From: Immersiella caudata | Taxonomy: Eukaryota > Ascomycota > Sordariomycetes > Sordariales > Lasiosphaeriaceae | Direction of reading: 5' to 3' | DNA length: 64,000 bases | NCBI GenBank assembly: GCA_030512335.1 | Contig: JAULSU010000003.1 | Span: forward strand, 682,001-746,000 | Shown: positions 32,451-46,168 of the stretch, in pieces | Numbering within the stretch: the stretch's first letter is position 1 | Layout of the letters: every line of letters starts with the position of its first letter | The notes under the pieces: model-generated | What the model was told of the DNA's origin: nothing | What the model saw: the letters and a program-made list of their open reading frames with translations, nothing else | Databases searched by the model: none | Made by a program: the position numbers and the translations under genes

Positions 32451-34368
32451 ATGGCCGAACCACCATCGTCGCCACCCAGCGCGGAGTCGACCACCGAAGA
32501 TGCATTGGCTTGGTACAAATCGCAGTATGAGCTGCTAGAGCATGAGCTTTCCGAGTTTCAAGCATCCAGCAAGGAATTAGAAGCGGAGCTTGAGAAGGAC
32601 CTCGACGCGGCCGATAAGAGGGAGCGGGCGCTGCAGGAGAAGGCAGAGTCGCTCAGCTACGAGGTGGAAGAGTGGAAGGTACGCAACACCAACCCCAGGC
32701 TGCTCGCTGCGATGCGAACTTGCTGGAGGCGGTCAAGCCCAGCCACTAACCCAAAAATAGAGAAAGTACAAGGAATCGAAAGCCGAAGCAAATGCCGCCC
32801 AGGGCGTGCTCGAGAAGGAGATCACAACGCTGCGCGATACCAGCAGGACCCTGCAACTGCGGCTGCGCGACATTGAGGTAGCCAACGATGATTTTGAGCG
32901 GCAAGCGCGGAATACGACGTCCTCGCTCGAGGACCTCGAGTCTAAATACAATGTTGCGATTGAGAGGGGCGTCATGCTGGAGGAGGAGGTCAAGATTGGC
33001 GAGCAAGAGAGAGAACAGCTGCGAGTCGAGGCTCAGCGCTTGCGCGAGGAGCTCTCCGACCTGAAGATCGAAGCCGAGATTCTCCAGGACAAGATCAGGA
33101 AGCAGGAGTCGCGCCACCTCTCCGCCATTTCCACCGACCTGTCCATCCCAGAATCGCCCATGTTTGACAACTCTCCCAACTCGACGGCGAGCTCCCCCAT
33201 GATCACCACACCGCCCGATACCAAGTCTCTCGCCACCGCCGATACCGTCTCCGAAATCCAAGATCCTCCCTCGCCGCCTATGTCGGATGCCTCGGCACCT
33301 CTGGCTAAGGCTATCCCCGCCAAGACGCCGATTTCTACGCGGCCCAAGACTCGGCTCCCTTCGGCCGACAATAGCGTCACTCCGAAGCCCAAGCTGTTCT
33401 CATCCTCTACAACACGCGCTCCCGGTACCCGCCTTGCCACCACCGGCGCCTTCCGAACACCGGCGCCAACTAAGACGTCGGCGGCCAGGTCAGCACGCGC
33501 CGCTTCGCACAGGCTTCCCCCCTCCAACTCGCTCACCCACATCCGCACGCTCACTGCGCAAATGCAGCGATTGGAGGCGCGCGTGCAGTCGGCTAGGTCC
33601 AAGCTCCCGGGCCCCGTCAACACGCCGCCAAAGTCATCTCCCCGAACATCCGCCACCGTTCCGTCGTCGATCACGATCCGAAGCCGTAAGCGGACCGTCG
33701 GATCAGCTACCTCCAGCATTGCTGGCAGTGTTGCCGGTGACGACGCCACGCCCACCCAGCCGCACCATCGCACCGACTTCCGCAGTAGCATGTCCTCGAG
33801 CACGAACAAGCATGTCCCGCGACTTAGCACGTCCGGCGTCTCGCGTCTCTCGTTCGGGCCGCTGCCGAACCGCAACCCAGGCAACATGGATTCCGACATT
33901 TCGCGGCCCAGCAGCAGAGCTAGCGTCTCGAGCTATGCGCGTCCCGCCAGCCGGACCGAATCACACGGCGCCTCCGCCAGCGGGATAATGCCCCCACCGC
34001 GACCGATGAGCCGGACCAGCCTCGGCGGCGCACGAACACCTTTGGGGCGTCCCCGGAGCAGCCTGGGCGGAAGCATGCACGGACATAGCCAGAGCATGAG
34101 CTACAGCACAGCAGAAGCGGACGAACTGGCGGCGGGATTGGATGGGGAGCTCCGAACGCCGAGCCGACGCGGCACCTACAGCCGGTTGGAGTTGGAGGGC
34201 GTAACTGGGATCCCAGCGCCACCAAGCGGAATCCCCATGCCTAGTGGTGCAAGGAGACAAAGCGGTGGAGGGTCGGTTTCCGGCCGCCGAACAAGCTCGG
34301 GCGCAGGTCTTGCGCTTCCAGGAACAACAATCGCAAGGAAGCTGGAAGACGTAGGCGAGACTTACTAA
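32451..34368 (+). CDS. nde1: NudE/Ndel1-type nuclear distribution protein
   Basis: Cytosolic dynein regulator that binds Lis1 (NudF) and dynein to move nuclei along microtubules. Exons 32451-32678 and 32761-34368 (phase 0 intron, 82 nt) give 611 residues. Residues about 15-200 form a nearly continuous coiled coil (EDALAWYKSQYELLEHELSEFQ, joined across the splice to RKYKESKAEANAAQ, then EVANDDFERQARNTTSSLEDLE), the conserved NudE core. The remaining 400 residues are a Ser/Thr/Pro/Arg-rich disordered tail with many possible phosphosites, longer than animal Ndel1 and typical of filamentous fungi. An acetyl-CoA carboxylase gene follows 4 kb downstream with no functional link. Confidence 0.92.
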
Positions 34369-37300
34369 TCTTGTGTTTCGCTCTATCGGCGCATATTGGG
34401 ATTTTGCTTCTCACTGCTTATGGGGTTATTCTGCCGGATACATTGAAGGAGCCATGGATGGTTGGAGTTGGTTGGCGTCACCTCTCCTCTGCGTTACGAA
34501 ATACCTGTGTGTCTTGTGTGATGCCTCTTGTTTTTATCGAATCGAATGTCTGGGGTGGTAGCAGATGGGAGTTGTAGTTATCAGGCGGAGAAGAACTCAG
34601 CCTTGGAAGGATGGATGGCTGGATGACTCTGTTGTCGGCCCGGTGTGGTGTTGATATTCCCCCGGAAGAGGGGGGGATGACCTACTTACGTATGGCTTCG
34701 GCCGCAATTTCCTTTGTTTGCATGGTAGCCCTGAGATGACAGAGGGACAGCTGGGAGTGGATGGGTTCTGTTTTGGTTATACATACCTGGGCCTTTGCTG
34801 GGGGAAGAGTATCGTAGGTGAATGAGCATGTTTCTAATACCCCATATCATTGTTGTCATTCGAGAGAGACGTTATCTTTTTTAGTTTCAGTTTGGAGAAC
34901 AAAGCGAGAGAGATTTGCTGTGTGGGGGATGAGGCACGGAGTATGTGCTATTGTTGGTATTGGTGTGTAGGAACTGAGCTGGGGCTGGTTGATGTCTTTG
35001 TCAACGCGGATAGTCTAGATAGAAGTGGCGCCCGCGAATTACACTACTTGTCACTTATTTTGCTTTTCTCCTGTGCTCGTCGACTGCGCTCATGGTGCTG
35101 CCCTCTCGCTCTGCAGCCCGCGAGGGCGGAAAGGGGAAGTAATCCTGCCTCTACCCCACGGCCACGGCCACGGGCATGGACAGGACCGGGGGAAAACGTG
35201 GGTGTAAAATGTAAAAGCGCACTGCAATTGATGCAGGCCGAAGCACGTCAGTCGGCCGGGCAGGCAGTCCCGTCACTTGGTACGGGTATCCATACTACGC
35301 CGTAACTTGGGGAACGATCACCTCATCAGTAGAATATCTACGCGGTAACTTCAGGAACGGTCACCATCAGTAGAATATCTACGCCGTAACTTGAGGAACG
35401 GGCGGCGGGTGAGGTGAGTTGCGCCCATGTTCAGCCCAGTTGGGCTGGCGGGAGGGAAGGAGAGAAAAATCGTACGATTCTGATGTCAGGGGGGAAAATC
35501 GCTGGTGGGTCGCGAGTCTGGACCTGCGACTTTCACACGTGCGTTTTGGGTTCGGGACAGGTCCCGAGGAACACTTGCAGGAGATCTTTTAGAGTGCTTG
35601 AAGAGCCTCATTTTCATAGAGACGTCGTTTTTGAGGTTTGGGTGATGGTGGTGGGAGTGGTGACGGGGGATTGTGGGAGAGGTTGAGGCAAATTGGTGCG
35701 TAACACCAGAATGCTTTCTGGAGAGATCCCGAGGGAGAACAGAAATGGCAGCTTGTGGCGAGCAAGAGATTCTTCAACCGCGAACATCATACGGCCACTG
35801 CTGGGCATGGCAAGTACATCACTTCGTCTACGAGATGCTCCCCTCCACAACAGTTCAAACCTCACCACGATGCGCCGGGTCTACGGATGGAAATTCGCCT
35901 CATCGAGATCCGCACTGACCTCTTCCAGGTTTCTCACCCGGACAACCTGAACCCATTTCTATCTACTATGGTACAGCAGTCATGTACGTCGGAAATACCT
36001 CTAAGTTGACGAGGTGACGATGCCGTCAGCGGAAACTTTCGGCTGTTCCCCACGGCACTTTGCAGGTTACAACACGATGAATGGCACATACCTTCCGCCC
36101 GCCTCGGGCGCCGCGGACCGCGAAGAGGACCACGGGAACTTGTACACACTTTGGTGGCTGGCTGGAATGTAGCCCAAGCGACGGCGACGAGGGCACGAAC
36201 CGACGATGAACACGATGATCCATCTCAAGAAAGTTCACACAAAGCCCGGTTCCCCTGGCGCCCGGGATGAGGACTGGTGGAGTCGCCGCTTATGCAGGAC
36301 CAGGATCGAAGGAAGCCGCCCGTCCGGCCAGGGCGCGGACAAGTGTTGGGGATCTGCGGGTCTCTTTTTTTGTCGATCGCTGTGAATTGCCCCTGGCTGG
36401 GAACCTGGGGGGGGTGCGACTGCTGCAGGCAACTCAACAATTGAGGGACCCTTCAAAATTTTTTGGGTGCGCTCTGATTGGCGCGAGACATCTTGGTTGT
36501 GCCAACATGGGATTGTTCACCTTGGGGAGGCTCTGCGACACTTTGTGCTCAGCCGTGGCAGCTGGCTGAGCATCCAACACAACTGAACATCGAATCGAAC
36601 ATCCCAGGAGTTTTGGAGATCCTGCTCTTCAGGTCGCGTGTGTTGTCTTGACGGCCCTGGCGTTTTTGCCTTCTCCCGCACGTCGCGCTCGCTTCGTTGA
36701 TTCCGGTGGTGGCTCCGCTGCCATCGAGGCAAGCTTTCCCCGGGATCCACTAGACCGACCCTGGGAAGAGCGGGAGAAAAGGGTTGAACCAGCACACCTT
36801 TCTCTTGTTGGGATTCCAGGTCTCCATTCTGCTAGTGCTCCGCGATTCAGAAGTACCCCGTGCCAGAAACAGGGCCACACGCATGTCTTCACGAAGAGAT
36901 GGCCAACGTTCAACATGAGATGGGAATGCCATCTTTGGTGGTGAGACTATTCGCAGGAAAGGCCATGCGCAATTATACCGAATCCGTCCTGGTAATTTGT
37001 GGCTCGATTGGATTGACGCAGACGGCGGGCCGCGGAGTCCGGGGCTGTCCAACGTCTCGGACTTCACGCGCCGCGCTCACTTCACTCCGCCAGTGACTGC
37101 GCCATGCTTGCCGCTGGGCTTCGCCGCAGATGGGACGGAATATTGGCATCTCCCACACTCAAGAGAAGCTGGGGAAATAAGCCAACTCTGATAATCACTA
37201 AGAGTTGCACAACTGCCTGAAACAGGCCGTGTATTTTAACACCGAGAGAGTCAGCATCGCGATGACCAGGCGTTTCGGACTCGAGGTACCCCCACCGCGA

Positions 37301-38318
37301 GTTGCAGTAACGGGGGTACCTCGCCAAGCCCCAGCTGACAGCCGGTGGGCCTGGGAAGGCACGAAGGCGCCCTGCTGCGTTCACCACTCTGCAAGCTGAC
37401 GTTTGGCGGTTGCCCAGAGCCCCGGTTGGAGCCGGGCTAAACAATTGGGGGCACTTGAGAGTTTCCCCAACGTCCTGACAGCGCGAACGATCATTGGGTT
37501 GATCCGGATGCCGTGGCGTCGTCTGGCTGAATGCACCCCTTCCTGATATGCCAGATTTGGTGCAATCTCTCATTTCTCACACCCTGCCGAGCGTCGAGTG
37601 TGCTGCGTATCCGATATCAGGGGGGTGAATGCGGGAATGGGAAAGAAGCAGAAAGACTGCAGCAAGGGTGCTGCCCGCAGGTAACTTTTTTTTCTGGCCT
37701 CCAGGCTCGGGTCCAATTTGGGTCCCCACTCGACTCTCACCAGCTTCGGTCGCCGCGGTGCACGGCTTTTCGGAGCGCGCCTCACAGAACTCTGAATTGC
37801 CATTCATCTACCCCGTAGCCCCCGAACCGCCCCTTCCCTCCGGAAACCTTCTCTCTCCCTCCCCCATCCTTCTGATAGATTCGCGCGTACTCTCTGGGCA
37901 TCTGACCACGCCGTTCCCTTCTTGTACTTTTGTTTTGCGCTGCGACTGTCGCATTCCACCTAATAGAGCGGCGAGCAAGGTCCTCACCATCCCTTGCAGA
38001 GAGATACCACCCGGGCAGTTTTGCTGGACGTCCGGACTTGTCTTCAAGGACAACGACATCAACAGCAGCGACCAATTACAGCCTGAGACTGCTGACCTCC
38101 CGCCTTGCAACATCCGGTAAGCCTGACACTGCAGCACTGCAGCACGCGAAGTCCACCAAAGATTCGCCAGAATCCGCATTTGGCCAAATCTAACTTCTGC
38201 CCCGTCTCGGGCCGCCAGCTCCAATCCGGGTCCAGCAGTCGATACATGACGCAGTAAAAACGAGTTACGACTGTCTCCACGACCCGATTCCTTCGCATTC
38301 GCTTTACCAACCGCAACC
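34369..38318. other. long intergenic region and ACC promoter/leader
   Basis: Nearly 4 kb with no recognised gene. It contains the direct repeat at 35298-35402. A GTAAGC at 38117 may begin a leader intron ahead of the ACC start codon. Several short frames at 35414-36009 lack family motifs. Confidence 0.5.
35298..35402. repeat. tandem direct repeat, 41-43 bp unit, about 2.5 copies
   Basis: Units begin at 35298, 35341 and 35382, each starting CGC(C/G)GTAACTT; the first two end with CATCAGTAGAATATCTA. Copies differ by a few substitutions and a 2-bp gap. Confidence 0.85.
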
Positions 38319-41300
38319 ATGGGCGAGGCAAACGGGCAGAGCAAGAACCGGACGGTTCCCGTACAAAACGGAAAAGCGTCGTATGCGGAGAAGCACAAGA
38401 TTGCCGACCACTTCATCGGCGGGAACAAGCTCGCGAATGCCCCGCCTTCAAAGGTCAAGGACTTTGTTGCGAGCCACGACGGCCACACCGTCATCACAAA
38501 TGTGGGTAGCCCCCGAGACCGGAGCAAAGGGGGGGAGAAAGCCGAGAACTAGGCCGCTAACCGGGTGTTTGCGCTGCAGGTCCTGATCGCCAACAACGGT
38601 ATCGCGGCCGTCAAGGAGATTCGGTCGGTACGAAAATGGGCATACGAGACGTTCGGCGACGAGCGGGCCATCAAGTTCACTGTGATGGCCACGCCGGAGG
38701 ATCTGCAGGCCAACGCCGACTACATTCGCATGGCTGATCACTACGTTGAAGTTCCCGGCGGCACCAACAACCACAACTACGCCAACGTAGAGCTTATCGT
38801 AGACATTGCGGAGCGAATGGACGTTCACGCTGTGTGGGCAGGATGGTAAGGGGTTTCCGAGCACAATACTACGAGAGGAACGGATACTGACATTGAACAG
38901 GGGCCACGCATCAGAAAATCCTAAGCTCCCCGAGTCTCTGGCGGCATCACCGAAGAAGATCGTCTTCATTGGTCCTCCGGGCTCGGCCATGCGCTCTCTC
39001 GGTGACAAGATTTCCTCTACGATCGTCGCACAACACGCGGATGTTCCTTGTATCCCGTGGTCCGGTACTGGCGTCGACCAGGTCAGCATCGACAGCCAAG
39101 GTATCGTCACGGTTCCCGATGACGTCTACCTCAAGGGCTGTGTTAGCTCTTGGGAGGAGGGTCTCGTAAAAGCCAAGCAAATCGGCTTCCCCGTCATGGT
39201 CAAGGCATCAGAGGGCGGTGGTGGCAAGGGTATTCGAAAGGTTCTGTCGGAAGACGGATTTGAACAGCTCTACAAGGCTGCAGCTAGCGAAATTCCCGGC
39301 TCTCCAATCTTCATCATGAAGCTCGCAGATAGCGCGCGTCATTTGGAGGTTCAGCTGCTTGCTGATCAGTATGGCAACAACATCTCGCTCTTCGGCAGAG
39401 ACTGCTCCGTTCAGCGAAGGCACCAGAAGATCATTGAGGAGGCGCCAGTTACCATTGCCAAGCAGGTCACCTTCAAGAAAATGGAGGAGGCTGCCGTTCG
39501 TCTCGGACGACTGGTGGGCTACGTATCGGCAGGAACCGTCGAGTACCTATACTCGCACGCAGACGACAAGTTCTACTTCCTCGAGTTGAACCCCCGTCTC
39601 CAGGTCGAACATCCTACCACTGAAATGGTAAGCGGTGTCAACTTGCCTGCTGCTCAGCTCCAGGTTGCCATGGGTCTTCCGCTCCACCGCATTAAGGATA
39701 TCAGGCTGCTGTACGGTGTCGATGCCAAGACCGCTACAGAGATTGACTTCGAATTCAAGAACCCAGAGAGCGAGAAGTCTCAAAGGAGGCCAACACCAAA
39801 GGGGCACACGACCGCCTGCCGTATCACCTCTGAAGATCCCGGTGAGGGTTTCAAGCCCTCCAACGGTGTCCTGCACGACCTCAACTTCCGCTCCAGCTCA
39901 AACGTCTGGGGTTACTTTTCCGTGGGATCTGCTGGTGGTATTCACAGTTTCTCAGACTCGCAGTTCGGTCACATTTTCGCTTACGGCGAGAACCGTGCGG
40001 CATCACGGAAGCACATGGTTGTTGCGCTCAAGGAACTGAGCATTCGTGGTGACTTCCGCACGACTGTCGAGTACCTCATCAAGCTGCTTGAGACTGAAGC
40101 CTTCGAGGAGAACACCATCACCACCGGCTGGCTCGACGAGCTGATCTCAAACAAGCTCACAGCGGAGAGGCCCGATCCTGTCCTTGCTGTTGTGGCCGGT
40201 GCTATTACCAAGGCCCACATCGCCAGCGAGGCTTGCATCGCTGAGTACCGAGCGGGCCTCGAGAAGGGTCAGGTCCCTTCCAAGGAAGTTCTCAAGACGG
40301 TGTTCCCGGTTGACTTCATCTACGAGGGCTACCGGTACAAGTTCACCGTGACCCGCTCCAGCCCAGACAGCTACCACCTCTTCATCAACGGGTCAAAGTG
40401 CACTGTCGGTGTCCGCGCGCTCAGTGACGGTGGTCTCCTCGTTTTGTTGAACGGCCGCAGCCACAGCGTTTACTGGAAGGAGGAGGTGTCGGCGACTCGT
40501 ATCTCTGTTGACAGCAAGACTTGCTTGCTTGAGCGCGAGAACGACCCAACTCAGCTCCGAACTCCTTCTCCCGGCAAGCTTGTCAAGTTCACCGTTGAGA
40601 ACGGAGCGCACGTCAAGGCTGGCCAGACCTTCGCCGAAGTGGAGGTCATGAAGATGTACATGCCCCTGATCGCCCAAGAGGACGGTATCGTGCAGCTCAT
40701 CAAGCAGCCTGGCGCTACTCTAGAGGCCGGCGATATCCTCGGTATTCTCGCCCTGGATGACCCCAGCCGCGTCCAGCAGGCCCAGACCTTCTTGGGCCAG
40801 CTTCCCGAGTATGGCCCCCCCGTTGTTGTCGGCAACAAACCTGCCCAGAGGTTCACGCTTCTCCTCAACATCCTCAAGAACATCCTCATGGGCTTCGACA
40901 ACCAGGTCATCATGCTTCAGTCTGTGAAGGAGCTCGTTGAGGTCCTCCGCGACCCCAGGCTTCCCTACAGCGAGTTCTCTGCTCAGTTCTCTGCCCTTCA
41001 CGCTCGCATGCCACAAAAGCTCGACGCCCAGTTCACCTCGGTTCTCGAGCGCGCCGCATCCAGGCAGGCTGAGTTCCCTGCCCGAACCCTCGCCAAGGTG
41101 TTCCAGAAGTTCTTGGACGACAACGTCCCGGCAGCTGATGCCGAACTCCTCAAGACGACACTGGCGCCCCTCACTGACGTGCTCGATCTGTACGCCGAGG
41201 GTCCCAAGGTTCGGGAGCTAAACGTTATGGCTGATCTGCTCACCACGTATGCTGATGTCGAACGCCTATTCTCTGGTCGCCGTCTGCAAGATGAGGAAGT

Positions 41301-44300
41301 CATCCTCAAGCTGCGAGACGAGAACAAGGAGGATATCTCCAAGGTCATCCAGACCGTTCTCTCCCACAGCAAGGTCGCAGCAAAGAACTCACTCGTCCTC
41401 GCCATTCTGGAGGAGTACCGTCCCAACAAACCCAACACTGGCAACGTCGCCAAGTACCTGCGACCGGTGCTCCGCAAGATGGCTGAGCTCGAGTCTCGCC
41501 AGACCGCCAAGGTGTCTCTCAAGGCACGCGAGATCCTCATCCAGTGCGCACTTCCGTCTCTCGAGGAGAGAACCGCCCAGATGGAGCACATCCTTCGCTC
41601 CTCGGTTGTCGAGTCTCGCTACGGCGAGACGGGCTGGGACCACCGTGAGCCAAGCCTGGATGTCATCAAGGAGGTTGTTGACTCCAAGTACACCGTCTTC
41701 GATGTCCTGACGTCCTTCTTTGCCCACGAGGACCCCTGGGTGTCTCTGGCAGCCCTCGAGGTCTATGTTCGTCGGGCATACAGGGCCTACATGCTCAAGA
41801 AGATTGAGTACCACACCGATGAGACGGACACCCCCTCTTTCGTGTCCTGGGACTTTGCCCTTCGCAAGATTGGCCAATCTGAATTCGGCCTGCCGCTGCA
41901 GTCCGCCATTGCCTCGTCCCCTGCCACTCCCATCGACAGCAGCTTCAAGCGCATTCACTCAATCAGCGACATGTCTTACCTCACCCAAAAGACATCCGAG
42001 GAACCCATCCGCAAGGGTGTCATCGTTCCTTGCAAGTATCTTGACGATGCCGAGGACTTGCTCTCAAAGGCCCTTGAGACCCTGCCCATCGGCGGAGGCT
42101 TGAAGAAGAAGAGCCCCAGTGGCATCATTCCTGACCTCAGCGGGAAGCGCCGCCCTGCCGTGCCTCCCAAGCTAGCCGACATTGACGAGCTCTCTGCTGT
42201 TGTCAATGTTGCCATTCGCGACGCCGAGGGCCGCAGTGATGACGAGGTCCTCAAAGACATCCTTCCCCTTGTGCATCAGTTCAAGGATGAGCTGTTCGCC
42301 CGCCGCGTCCGCCGTCTCACCTTTGTGTGTGGCCGCAACGATGGATCGTACCCCGGCTACTACACCTTCCGTGGGCCCGAGTACATTGAGGACGACAGCA
42401 TTCGTCACATCGAGCCCGCCTTGGCCTTCCAGCTCGAACTCGGAAGACTCTCCAAGTTCAAGATCAAGCCTGTCTTTACTGAAAACAAGAACATCCACGT
42501 CTACGAGGCTGTTGGCAAGGGCGTTGAGACTGACAAGCGCTACTTCACTCGTGCCGTCATCAGGCCCGGCCGCCTGCGGGACGATATCCCCACAGCTGAG
42601 TACCTAATCTCGGAGGCCGATCGTGTCATCAACGACATCTTTGACGCTCTTGAGATCATCGGCAACAACAACTCGGATCTCAACCACATGTTCATCAACT
42701 TCACTCCTGTGTTCCAGCTTCAGCCCCAAGAGGTTGAGCACTCGCTGCAGGGTTTCCTTGATCGTTTCGGTGCCCGCGCCTGGCGTCTGCGTGTTGCTCA
42801 GGGTGAAATCCGCATCATCTGCACCGACCCTGTCACTGGCATGCCCTACCCGCTGCGTGTTATCATCACCAACACCTCGGGCTATGTCATCCAGGTCGAG
42901 ATGTACGCCGAGCGCAAGTCTGAGAAGGGCGAATGGGTGTTCCACTCTATTGGAGGTACCACCAAGATCGGCTCGATGCACCTGCTCCCCGTGTCGTCAC
43001 CTTACCCGACCAAAAACTGGCTCCAGCCCAAGCGTTACAAGGCCCATCTGATGGGCACCCAGTTCGTCTACGATTTCCCTGAGCTCTTCCGCCAGGCTAT
43101 CCAAAACAGCTGGGTCAAGGCTGCCAAGAAGCACCCCGCTCTGGCGGACAAGCAGCCACCTGTTGGCGAGTGCATTGACTTCAACGAGCTTGTCCTTGAC
43201 GACCAGGACAACCTCGCCGAGGTGTCCCGCGATCCGGGTACCAACACTTGCGGCATGGTTGGCTGGCTCATTCACGCACGCACCCCTGAGTATCCCAAGG
43301 GCCGCAAGTTTGTTGTTGTCGCCAACGACATCACCTTCAACATCGGCTCGTTTGGTCCCAAGGAAGACAACTTCTTCTTTAAGTGCACGGAGCTGGCCCG
43401 TAAGTTGGGTATCCCGCGCATCTACCTGTCGGCCAACTCCGGTGCTCGTCTCGGCCTTGCTAATGAGCTGATGCCTCACTTCAACGTCGCTTGGAACGAG
43501 CCCGGCAAGCCCGAGGTTGGCTTCAAGTACCTCTACCTGACCGATGAGGCCAAGACCCGTTTCGAGAACGAGGTCATCACTGAGGAAGTTGTCGAGGATG
43601 GTGAGAAGCGTCACAAGATCACCACTATCGTTGGTGCTGAGGATGGTCTCGGTGTCGAGTGCTTGCGCGGCTCTGGTCTCATTGCTGGCGCCACCAGCAG
43701 GGCTTACAACGACATCTTCACTTGCACGCTCGTCACCTGCCGCTCAGTCGGTAAGTTCTCCCTCATCTCTCCCACTTACCGGATGCTAACTTTACTCAGG
43801 TATCGGTGCTTACCTCGTCCGCCTTGGTCAGCGTGCGGTCCAGATTGAGGGCCAGCCGATCATCCTCACTGGTGCACCTGCCCTTAACAACCTGCTCGGC
43901 CGCGAGGTTTACACCTCCAACCTGCAACTTGGTGGCACCCAGATCATGTACCGCAACGGTGTGTCTCACTTGACTGCCAACGACGACTTCGCCGGTGTGT
44001 CCAAGATTGTTGAGTGGATGTCCTTCGTTCCCGACAAGCGTAACAACCCGGTGCCCATCAGCCCCAGTGTCGACACCTGGGACCGCGACGTCAGCTACAT
44101 GCCTCCTCAGAAGCAGCCCTATGATGTCAGGTGGATGATTGCCGGCAAGGACGATGAGGACGGCTTCCAGGCTGGTCTCTTCGACAAGGACTCCTTTGTC
44201 GAGACACTCGGCGGATGGGCCCGCACCGTTGTCGTCGGCCGCGCCCGCCTCGGTGGCATCCCCATGGGTGTCATCGGCGTCGAGACTCGCTCGGTCGAGA

Positions 44301-45373
44301 ACATCACCCCTGCCGATCCTGCGAACCCCGACTCTATCGAGCAGCTGAGCAACGAGGCTGGCGGTGTCTGGTACCCCAACTCCGCCTTCAAGACTGCCCA
44401 GGCCATCAACGACTTCAACCATGGTGAGCAGCTTCCGCTCATGATCCTCGCCAACTGGCGTGGTTTCTCTGGTGGTCAGCGCGACATGTACAACGAGGTC
44501 CTCAAGTACGGTTCTTACATCGTGGATGCCCTCGTCAAGTTTGAGCAGCCTGTCTTCATTTACATTCCTCCCTTCGGCGAGCTCCGCGGTGGCTCTTGGG
44601 TCGTCGTCGACCCAACCATCAACCCCACTGCCATGGAGATGTACGCCGACGTCGAGGCTCGCGGTGGTGTCTTGGAGCCCGAGGGTATCATCGGTATCAA
44701 GTACCGCAAGGACAAGCAGCTTGAGACGATGGCCCGTCTTGACCCGATCTACGCCGATCTCAAGAAGCAGATCACCAACACCAGCCTCTCCAAGGAGGAG
44801 ATCGACTCGGTCAAGAAGCAGATGACTGTTCGCGAGCAGCAGCTTCTGCCCGTCTATGCCCAGATCAGCCTCCAGTTCGCCGATCTCCACGATCGTGCTG
44901 GACGTATGAAGGCCAAGGGTGTCATCCGTGAGGTCCTCGAGTGGAAGAATGCCCGCCGCTTCTTCTACTGGCGTGTGCGCAGAAGGTTGAACGAGGAGTA
45001 CATCCTCCGCCGCATCGCCGCCTCCACCACGGCTGCTGGTATCCACCACAAGGCCACCACTGCTGCCACCTCGCCCCAGACGCGCACCCGTCATTTGCGA
45101 CAGCTCGAGGCTTGGTGTAACATCCCGAACTTCGACAAGGCCGATCGGGAGGTTGCCATCTGGTACGAGGAGAACCGCAAGCTTGTTACTGACAAGGTTG
45201 AGGCGCTCAAGGCGGAAGCAATCACTGCGGAGATGCGCGACCTTATCCGCGTCGGCACGACTGCAAGCAAGGACCCGGCCGAGGGATCCGCATGGAAGGG
45301 TGTCCGGGAGATGCTGCGGGTGATGCCCGTGGACGAGAGGGAGAAGGTGCTCAAGTACCTTAAGCAGATATAA
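38319..45373 (+). CDS. acc1: cytosolic acetyl-CoA carboxylase
   Basis: Single-chain biotin enzyme that makes malonyl-CoA, the committed step of fatty acid synthesis. Exons 38319-38501, 38580-38845, 38901-43750 and 43800-45373 give 2290 residues, the normal fungal length. The biotin carboxylase domain occupies roughly residues 60-560 (IANNGIAAVKEIRSVRKW, VKASEGGGGKGIRKV). The biotinyl lysine is K734 in EVMKMYMPL. The central domain follows, and the carboxyltransferase domain spans about 1480-2230 (GMVGWLIHARTPEYPKGR, SANSGARLGLA, LANWRGFSGGQRDM). Introns interrupt the extreme 5' end twice and the carboxyltransferase domain once (SVG junction). Codon use is even and C-rich in third positions, without the 3' G-rich switch of the accessory genes. 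A large antisense frame in the 3' half is a shadow. Confidence 0.98.
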
Positions 45374-45723
45374 ACTTGGTGGGATATATATGGTAAAAGG
45401 AGGAGGGAAATGGTGTTTGTGGGTTCTCGGCATATATGACATAGCTGGATTGGAGGATCTGGTTTTGGGACGAGCTCTTGCAATGTGAAGCTTGGCATGA
45501 AATGATTCGAACTGCTTTAGAACATCCGGTATTGCGGCGTTGGGATGACACTGTTCACGATTGCGAGCGATTGTTTTACACATGTTCTGATAATCTGAGG
45601 CTAGAACAAGATAACTTCTACATCTTCATCTCATTGCCCAATGCACATGCCTGGCGATTCTGTCGTCACCTTTTCTGACACAGGCAAAAATGTGATTACG
45701 TCATCCTCTTTAGATGGAGAGCA
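45374..45723. other. 3' flank of ACC
   Basis: No gene seen between the carboxylase stop codon and the tRNA cluster. Confidence 0.5.
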
Positions 45724-45728
45724 AAAAG
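45724..45728 (-). terminator. Pol III terminator of tRNA-Val
   Basis: A run of five T on the minus strand immediately after the tRNA 3' end. Confidence 0.75.
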
Positions 45729-45729
45729 A

Positions 45730-45803
45730 TGATCGAACCCAGGATTGAACTGGGGACCTTCAGTGTGTTAGACTGACGTGATAACCAACTACACCATCCG
45801 ACC
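45730..45803 (-). tRNA. tRNA-Val (AAC)
   Basis: 74 nt, no intron. The acceptor stem GGTCGGA pairs with TTCGATC (two G-U pairs), discriminator A. The anticodon loop is CTAACAC and the T-loop TTCAATC closes a CCCAG/CTGGG stem. Closely matches the standard ascomycete Val-AAC layout. Confidence 0.95.
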
Positions 45804-46168
45804 AATTGTTGTTTGTTCCGCCCGATACAGCCTCTCTTGAATTTGCGAGCCGCAGCCGTGCTCGGCTCATTCACCGCCCCCCACAACGCCCCGGGTTCCG
45901 AAGGCCGACCCGGAACCCGCCGGGCCATGCAGTTCTCGAATGACGAGCAGTTCCGATGAAATCTTCTAACTAGGCACACAGCATGCACGAGATCAACTAG
46001 CTCAGGTTTATCTCACTCGCCAGCCGAATACAACTCTGGATGAGCACTGGAAGTCTGGAAGGCACAACCGAGCCAGCCCAGCAATCTATCCCAGCCAGAC
46101 GGCCAACATACTTTGCCCCCAAGGAAAACAGTTCCAAAAAAAAAACACGCCCAACCCCGATCATCATT

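Noticed and set aside
33033..33899. 288-codon minus-strand frame in the NudE gene
   Set aside because: Shadow of the low-complexity Ser/Thr/Pro tail; no motif.
35298..35402. Considered as a CRISPR-like array
   Set aside because: Contiguous tandem units with no spacers, in a eukaryotic genome.
38319..38849. Separate small gene upstream of ACC
   Set aside because: These frames are ACC exons 1 and 2, joined by two introns with matching phases to the biotin carboxylase domain.
43796..45583. 595-codon open frame antisense to the end of the ACC gene
   Set aside because: It lies exactly opposite conserved carboxyltransferase codons and reflects their C-ending codon bias; no independent motif.
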